Shown here piece after piece: positions 10,079 through 18,993 of a stretch of DNA of 22,500 bases (positions are counted from its first letter, which is position 1; the number at the start of each line of letters is the position of its first letter). The position numbers were made by a program, and so were the translations under genes. The stretch comes from Chrysomallon squamiferum (Eukaryota > Mollusca > Gastropoda > Neomphalida > Peltospiridae): positions 3,952,258 through 3,974,757 of the forward strand of contig CM022676.1 in the NCBI GenBank assembly GCA_012295275.1, read 5' to 3'. The notes under the pieces were generated by a model. It saw only the letters and a list, made by a program, of their open reading frames with translations, made no database searches and was not told the origin of the DNA.

Positions 10079-13000
10079 TTTTTTTTTTTGGAGGTGAGGC
10101 AAACAGTCATTGTTAAAAATAACTCTTCAAACAGTTTGAACTGTACCATTTTAACTGCCTGAAATTGTCAACTCACCACATATACAGCAATTTTATATAT
10201 GATGGGTGGGGTGAGTTCACTGACAGAAACTTTAAACCTGTGAATGAGTCTAGCACACCGTGAAGCTACAGCTGTTGAATCATGGGACTATTACAATGGT
10301 GGGGAGAAAGATTATTTTCAGCTGTACTCCTATGCTGTTTTTATTTCATTATTTGTCTGCAGAGAGAAATGAGTAACACATATATGCTGGAAGAATGCAG
10401 AATATGTTTAGATTTTTTTTCCTACATAAAAGTCCTTGGGAACATGCTTAAACAAATAATGATTAATTGATTTATTGTTCAAAAGTCACACACAACAGAA
10501 ATAAATAATAAAATGACAGACGACATCTCAGCCTACACACAATAGATGTTTCACTGACGTTCATGATAAACTACGAAGTCGTATTTCAATTTCATGAAAT
10601 TCTGATCATTTATTCACTGAATTCATCTACATCATTGGTCTCCAAAGTGGTCTATATTGACCTAGAGGGGTCAATGGGACTATTCAAGAGGTAATACCTG
10701 TTTTTGCATAAACGAACTGACTTAAAATGTTTTTCACTCCGTTTTTTTATTATTATTTTTTTTATAAATAACTTGATAAACATAATGACTGTATTATTCA
10801 TCATTATTCATCCACTGTAGCCTCGTAACATTTTTGAAACATTTTTGGGTGGTTAGCTTTAGCTTTATTTTCAAGTACGCAGAGAAAATCTGAGTACTAG
10901 CAACAACGCTAAACTGAGTATCCCAGCTCATCATTTTGTGTCTGACCACTGCAACCAGCCAACCAGTGCACACTCAACACTTGCATCTACCAGAGTCTTA
11001 TCAGTGAACTTACAGCTGTGCACTTACTGTTAGAATGTTTCTAGTAAGCACAATGGCTTGTCACTAATGCCACGAAGAAGCACAGTTCAGTGTTTGCAGG
11101 AGTATTTGAAATTTTAATTCATGCTTTTTGTTTAGTAATGAAACTTGGTCCGTGTGTTTGTTAAAAAAAAAAAAAAAAAAAAAAAGATCTCCAGTAATGA
11201 TGTCATGAAACCGGTCAAGGTGAAGCACCTGCTTAATGTAACCTGGAAACAGCACATCTAGTTAATTGTTCGTGGGGGGGTCAATAGTCTAAAAAACAAA
11301 ACAAAAAAAAATTCAGACCCATTGTTGTTTGTTCATTGTCTTGTTTTCTTTGTAAGATTTCTTCTTCTTCTTCTTCTTCTTCTTCTTCTTCTTCTTCTTT
11401 CTACATGCATTTATTTAACTATTAATGTTAAAATATTTTCATTTGTTGTTAAATATCCACTTTTTCATGTATCCATTATTTATATTAGTGCTACTGTTAT
11501 TGTTGTTGTCGTTAGTATTAATTATCTTTATTTTTTATATTTTTTTAACTTTTATTCTATTTTTTAATTCTAATTATTTTTATTTTTTATTTTTTTTTAT
11601 ATTATTTTTATTTATTTATTTATTTTATTATTATTTTATTTTTCATGTATTTTTTTTTTTGCTGCCTTCCACATAGAAGAGGATATGGGCACCAGTGATG
11701 AAATTGTTGAAAATCAGGAGTGTTTAAAGAAAGAAACCTTGAAATTAATTAGTGAACAAGATCCTCAATCAGATGAAAATACCACTTTTGATGACAGCAT
11801 AAATAAAGGTGATTCAGGATTCACAGAAATTGATTTCATACCTGAAACCAGTTCTACATCTGACCTTGTTGCCGTCGAAAACAGTTTCAAAATTGACAAA
11901 GCTAGTTCAACATCCACTGAAGTTTCTGCTGAAACTGGTTTTGGAAGTTATGAAACTACACGATGTGGGGAATCCTGCTCAGGACGCTGTTCAAAACTTG
12001 GTACTAATTCTTCCATACCCAGGTCACGATCTGAAACCAGCTATTCTGGAACCAGTAACCGATACGATGTAAACGCTTCCGAGAAAACTTCATCTCCTGA
12101 CATAAATTCTACAAAATCTGCTTCAGTCACTAAGATGTGCCCACGTGACCGAGCAGTTGAAAATGAAGAAAAAAACACAGGCACGTGCAGTGGAAAATCA
12201 CAAATTGATAACCGTAAGACAATCTGCAGCATCCCAGAACTGAGAAGTAAAATTGCATCAAAAACTAAAGATTTAGTAACAAATCTGGAGAACCAGCTGT
12301 CAGAGATTCATTTAGAGGTGAGATTTTTTATAAATTTATTTGGAATATGAAGACAAGATTTTATTATTATTATTATTATTATTCTGTATTTTCCACCTCT
12401 ACAACTACAGCTATAATTTCTATGTTTATTACTTCAACAAGTACTTCTATAATTACTACAACTACTTCTATACTTACTGCTTTCTGCAGCACATATAATT
12501 ACTACTTCCAGAATATTTCTATAATTACTGCTTGTACAACAACTGCTCCTACAATTATAATTACTACTTCTAAAAGTATTTCTATAATTCCTGTTTCCAT
12601 ATCAACATTTATAATTACAACTTGTACAAGTACTTCTATAATTACTGTTTCTACAATTACTAATATTTTGGTTACTTCTATGGTTATAATTACTACTTGT
12701 ACAAGTACTTCTATAATTACTGTTTCTACAATTACTAATATTTCGGTTACTCTACAGTTACTACCTTAATTACTTCCTTCTTTTACTTGTTACTGTTTCA
12801 GACATTCAGTTGATATTATTTTTTTTTAAAAATGTGTCACTGTCACTTTTATTTTTACCATATAACTAATGCTTTCACCACTACCACTGCTTGCCAACCA
12901 CAACTACCACCACCACCACAACTACAGACAACTACTACTTTTATAATGTCATTACAGCGTGGTTATAGTAAAAAGAAGCCAAGAGAAATCGATGAAGATG

Positions 13001-15283
13001 AGGTTGATGGTTTATTTCATTATCTGGGAGCTCCCAACACCATCCCAGCATCGCTGATGTTGTCAGTGCCGCAGCCAATTTTTACACCACCACCATCGTC
13101 CAGTATTCAGTTTCCTCCGCAGACAGGGAATTATCAAATGCACGAACACCAGCCAGATGCACCTGCTGGACAAATGTTTGGTCAGATGTATGGACGTACG
13201 AATCATGTAAACAGACCTCCACCAAGTCACGATTATCGAGATCCAACCTTACCTGACCTTGGGCAATTATTCGATGATTCTGATGATTTGGCTGAGGATG
13301 GCGAGATACCTGCACCAGGAGTAGTGCAGTATTTGTTTCCCACATCTAATCCAATACAACTACAGTTAACTGGTGGTAATGGTTTGGGGTGCGGTGGAGC
13401 AGCACTGCCTCATGGGATACAGGCTAAAAGGAGGCTGCTTCAAAGTGAACCACAAAACAAAAAGATGCGAACAGAACAGGAAAATGGTGTACAGACGAAG
13501 TTACTGGATACAACAAAATGCGGTACAGATGGATGAGAGAGTACAACAGAATGCAGTGGACAGATGTCACAGGATACAAGAAAATGGAATACAAGTGGAT
13601 CACAGGATGCAACAGAATGCAATACAGATGGATGAGAAGGTACAGCAGATAGGACACCCCAAGATACAAACTGGGATACAAGTGGATCACAGCATACAAC
13701 AAAATGGGATACAAGTGGATCACAGCATACAACAAAATGGGATACAAGTGGATCACAGCATACAACAAAATGGGATACAAGTGGATCACAGCATACAACA
13801 AAATGGGATACAAGTGGTTCACAGCATACAACAAAATGGGATACAAGTGGATCACAGCATACAACAAAATGGGATACAAGTGGATCACAGCATACAACAA
13901 AATGGGATACAAGTGGATCACAGCATACAACAAAATGGAGATGACTGGAATGATGAACATGTGAAGAATGACAAGGATGATGATGGAGAAACGTATGTAT
14001 GAAAAAATAATAATAATAATAATAAATAATAATAATAATAATAATAATAAAGTGAACGTATATTATAGATGTGTTTAATTTAGTAATATTATCATTATTA
14101 TTACTGTTAATTTTATTTTTTTATACTTTGGGAAATCATCACCTTTTTATTTGATTTAATTAAATAACAGTGATTCTTAATGAACCAGGAATTTAGTTAT
14201 AAACACAGTTTTTATACTTATATTCAACATGATGTTGTAGTTACTGCTTTTCTCATTATTATTATTATTGCTATTACCATTGTTACCATCATCATCATCA
14301 TCATCATTATTTCTTTTATTACTACTGTTATTGTCCTAGCTGTTGTTGTCTCTGTAAATAAAATATTATAATATTTGCCAAAACAATTTTCAGGATTTTT
14401 CATCACATTCTGGCTTCTGGAGATGATGAGTTTGAGAGCATTTTTAATGATATTGTTCATAGCCTTGGTGATAACATTCATCATATGATCAACATACAAA
14501 AAAGGTGGAGCCAGGTATATTAAGTTTTGTTCTGTTTTATTATTATTACTATAATTCTTTTGTTTTAAATTTAACATTTTTTAATTATTATTATTATTAT
14601 TATTTTTTATTATTATTATTATTATTATTATTTTTTTTTTTTTTTTTTTTTTTTTTTATCATTTTATGCATTAAAATAATAATTAAATTTCATAAAAACA
14701 TTTGGTACATTTGTTTTTTTTTTTTAAATTACATACACCTTAACACCACATATTACAATCCAAATTTTTAAATATTATTCTGTTACTTATAATTATTTTT
14801 GTTACCTACAATTAAAGACATCTTCTTTAAAATACATTTATACTGCATTTTGTTGAATTAAGAAAACACCTGTTTTATTTTTTGAAAAAAAAGTAATAGT
14901 TGAAGTAGTAGCAGTAGTAATAGTGGTAGTAGTAGAAGTACAATTATATTATTATCACTACTACTACTACTACTGTTATTTTATATACAGAAACTTCTAC
15001 TGCTTCACAGAAACAGAAGACAATCTTTTTTTTTTTTTTCTTTTTTTTTTAATGTTTTTTAAACAATCTAATTTTTTTTTTTTTTAATTATATTTATTAT
15101 ATTTATACTGTTATTGCTGTTGTTGTTGTTGTTGTTGTTGTTGATGTTGCTGTTTCAATTACAGACACCATTATATTGCTCAGTTGAATTGGGAAAACAT
15201 CGAGCTGCTGAAATGTATCTAAGATTTGGAGCCAACCCCAACATACAGGGTTCTCAGGTACTCCGATAAATAAATAAATAAAA

Positions 15284-15314
<31 letters not shown>

Positions 15315-15337
15315 GTAAATAAGTAAGTAAGTAAGTA

Positions 15338-15373
<36 letters not shown>

Positions 15374-15942
15374 AAAAAAAAGTTTTATTTGATCAGCATT
15401 TTTAATCTGTCGATACATTTGTCTGAGACATGAAAGGTTACTCTTTTTCACTGAGCAGTAAAGATTATTTTGTTACCACCTTCTCATGGACATGGGAAAA
15501 CACACACACACACACACACACACCCACACCCACACCCACACCCACACCCACAGGGTTGTGTTGTTATGTTCATAACATATGACTGTGGCGATAAAAAAAA
15601 AAAAAACAACTTTTCAATGGGTTACTCTCTTTTCTATTATCTTATTATTATTAATCTTATGATTATTATTATTATTATTAATGTTATGATTGTTATTATT
15701 ATTATCATTATTATTATTATTAATGTTACTGCCATTAATATTAATTATACAAATACCGCTGCTGCTACAACTACATTAACCACTACTACTACTACTATTA
15801 CTACTATTATTATGTCTAGTATGACCACTACTACTACTACTACTACTATTAATTATTATTAATACAACTACTACTAATACTAATATTATTATTATTATTA
15901 ATTGTTACTAGTACAATTACTATATTTACTACTACTACCACC

Positions 15943-15973
<31 letters not shown>

Positions 15974-16731
15974 TTATTAATAATTGTTAGTAATACAACA
16001 TTATTTACTACCATTACTATTACTACTACTACAGCAATTCAGTGTTACTATTAATAATTAGAAATACCACTACTACTATTTTTTTTTCTTTAACTACCAT
16101 TGTTGTTACTATTATTATTATTATTAGTAGTATTATTATTAGTATTATTATTATCATCATCATCATCATCGTCATAATCATCATCATCATCATCATCGTC
16201 ATCACCATTAATATTTATTTTCCTCTATTACTTTTAATCTGTTTTTGTTCTTTCTTTCTTTCTTTCTTTCTTTATTTATTTATTTATTTATTTAATTTAT
16301 TTAATTTATTTATTTTTTTCTTAGTTTTCAATTTTTTTTTTTCAGTTTGACTCGGACACAAAAGGGTTCATCATGCAGGGACCAATCCACAAAGCAGTTG
16401 ACATGGGAGATGTTCGCATGGTGGAAACACTGTTAAACTCGCCTGCACTCGATGTTAATGCCAAGAGAGTTTCAGACAGTAAGTGGTTTCCATTTTTTTT
16501 TTTTTTTTTTGAACAAAAATACTTGTTTGTCACACCTAGCAACCATTAGAGCTGCTCTTTCTTCCACAGTCACATGCATAGCTCTGTGTTGTGGATATCA
16601 TTTTAATTTGAATGAAATTATAAAACTGACATTTTTATACTTTTTAAGTATTATTATTATTTTTTTAATTTTTTTAATTTTTTCTGTTATGTAGAAAAAC
16701 GCCTTGATTAAGAAGGTCTTTATTCACTTTA

Positions 16732-16825
<94 letters not shown>

Positions 16826-17341
16826 AAGACCTTCTTAATGAAGGTATTTTTCTACATAATAGAAAATAATAATAATAATAATAGTAGTAATAATAATAAT
16901 AATAAAAATAAAAATAAAAATAAAAATAAAAATAAAAATAAAAATAAAAATAAAAATAAAAATAAAAATAAAAATAAAAATAATAATAATAATAATAATA
17001 AAGTGTATATATATATTTACAAACACACAGAGCTATATTTTTATTTTAACAAAATGTTGAACATTCTTCTTTTTTTTTTCTTCTTCTTCTTCTTCACTTT
17101 CTGTTATAAAGGAAAAACTGCACTAATGGTGGCTTTGCAGAAACACATTCGTGGATGTCCATGGAGTGACAGGACACAAATAGTGCACCTCTTGGTTGAC
17201 AGGATGATTGAATCAGGAACTGATTTTTCAGAAGTGGTAAGGAAACTTTCCTTTATTTTTTTTTCTTCAGAATTACACAGCATTCTGCAGGTAGAAGATC
17301 TATAAATGATCTATAGGTTTACTGTCTCTTATAATTTTGGT

Positions 17342-17376
<35 letters not shown>

Positions 17377-17547
17377 TTTGTTCTTTCTTTCTTTTCACTT
17401 TTGTATCTAGGACACATGAACACGTGTGAACATGTACACACAGAAATGTCTGCATACATTATTGTGTTCGTTTATTACATTTATATTTATTATATTATAT
17501 TATATTATATTATATTATATTATATTATATTATATTATATTATATTA

Positions 17548-17586
<39 letters not shown>

Positions 17587-18957
17587 CATTATTATTATTA
17601 TTATTATCATCATTATTATTATCATCATCACAATCATTATTATTATCATTAATGCTACTATAAGTTACTAATTTGACATCTGTTACTACTTTTACCATAA
17701 ACCACTAAATTTTCAATGCACATAGCTGCACATTCAGACACACACGCATGCACGCACACACGCACACACACATTCTCAAGCAAAATATCCATATAAGACT
17801 ACATTTCATTTCAAATGTTACAGATGCATTTAGATGATTCAATACTTACACTGGGATAAAGTAAAAACTGTTATGGGCAGGGAGAAAACAAAGACAAACA
17901 AACATACTAGAAAGAAAGAAAGAGAAAAATAAAGACTGACAGAGAAAGAGAACCAGTGAGAAAACAAAAACACAGAGAGAATGAAGTACAGAGACAGAGA
18001 GAGAGAGAGGCAGAGATAGAGAGAGACAGAGCTAGAGAGGCAGAGACAGAGAAGAGAGAGAGAGAAAAGACAGACATAGAAAGAGAACCAGTGAGAAAAC
18101 AAAAGCACAGAGAGAATGAAGTACAGAGACAGAGAGAGAGAGACAGACAGAGAGAGAGAGAGGCAGAGATAGAGAGAGACAGAGCTAGAGAGGCAGAGAC
18201 AGAGAAGAGAGAGAGAAAAGACAGACATAGAAAGAGAACCAGTGAGAAAACAAAAGCACAGAGAGAATGAAATACAGAGAGAGAGAGAGACAGACAGACA
18301 GAGAGACAGAGATAGAGAGAGACAGAGCTAGAGAGACAGAGACAGAGAAGAGAGAGAGAAAAGACAGACATAGAAAGAAATCACAGACACGGAAAAGAAA
18401 GACGGTGAGTAAAACACACACAGAGAGAGATGGACAAAGACAGACAGTCAGACAGACAAAGTGAAATACTCAGAGAGGAAAAGAAAAAGAGAGACACGTC
18501 ACAACGACTCAGATTTTGAAATTTATTTATACATTTTTCAGAATTCTTCCAGTGGTCGTTCAGCTCTTATGTATGCTATTGAATCGAAAGACGTTGACGT
18601 TGTCAAACACATTCTCATGGCGGTCGGCCTACAGGTGGCTCGAGAACTGATCAACACGCAGAACAAGGACGGCAACACCTGCATGCACATCATGGCCGGC
18701 CTGAAAAACATCAGCCCAGACAAGCACGTGAAGATGGGGCGTCTGCTGTTAGAGTTTGGCGGACAGCAAATCAGAAACCACGAAAAGCCGAAGGGATCGA
18801 CTCCAGATGATTGGAACCACCATCTTGTCAGTATTTTTTTATTTTTGTTTTCATTTATGTATTTTTAAAAATTATTTATCTGTTTATCTATGTTCTGTCT
18901 AGCTTCTGTCTGTCTGTCTAGCTGTCTGTCAGTCTATCTATTTATTTATATAATCTA

Positions 18958-18993
<36 letters not shown>

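Larger units (their letters stand above)
8556..11676 (+). other. NFKBIZ-like intron 1 (about 3.1 kb)
   Basis: Holds A runs at ~8626-8650 and ~8910-8939, a repeat piece shared with the PKNOX intron (~8690-8810), A-rich patches at ~9597-9625 and ~9810-9840, (TTA)n at ~10036-10077, a hAT-like transposon remnant (10633-11324), (TTC)n at ~11359-11399 and TTTA-rich sequence to ~11660. No coding exon was recognised. Confidence 0.75.

Noticed and set aside
10167-10218. Short inverted repeat (TCAACTCACC / GGTGGGGTGAGTT)
   Set aside because: Stem of only about ten pairs with a mismatch and a 25-30 nt loop; expected by chance in a window this size.
12347-12769. Open frame of 140 codons rich in Thr/Ile/Ser
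   Set aside because: It lies wholly in intron 2 of the NFKBIZ-like gene and consists of ACT/ATT repeat with a 75-nt duplication.
13373-13490. Micro-intron joining the two frames of exon 3
   Set aside because: Possible GT and AG dinucleotides exist, but the interval is purine-rich, without a polypyrimidine tract, and would remove the basic signal; a one-base indel in the first repeat unit explains the data better.
13424-13960. Minus-strand open frame of LLYAVIHLYPI repeats
   Set aside because: Shadow of the 33-nt repeat; no - strand splice or homology support, whereas the + strand reading joins the ankyrin exons in phase.
15640-16350. Long open frames of Ile, Thr and Tyr runs
   Set aside because: They are trinucleotide repeats (ATT, ACT, ATC) without stops; no splice-phase or homology support.
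16838-17305. Asn/Lys-rich open frame leading into exon 7
   Set aside because: The Asn/Lys part is (AAT)n and (TAAAAA)n intron; only the part from 17112 is ankyrin coding.
17956-18464. RERE-like open frames (and Ser/Leu/Cys-rich ones on the - strand)
   Set aside because: Products of the GA minisatellite; unit lengths of 135 and 151 nt do not keep frame, and it is intronic.
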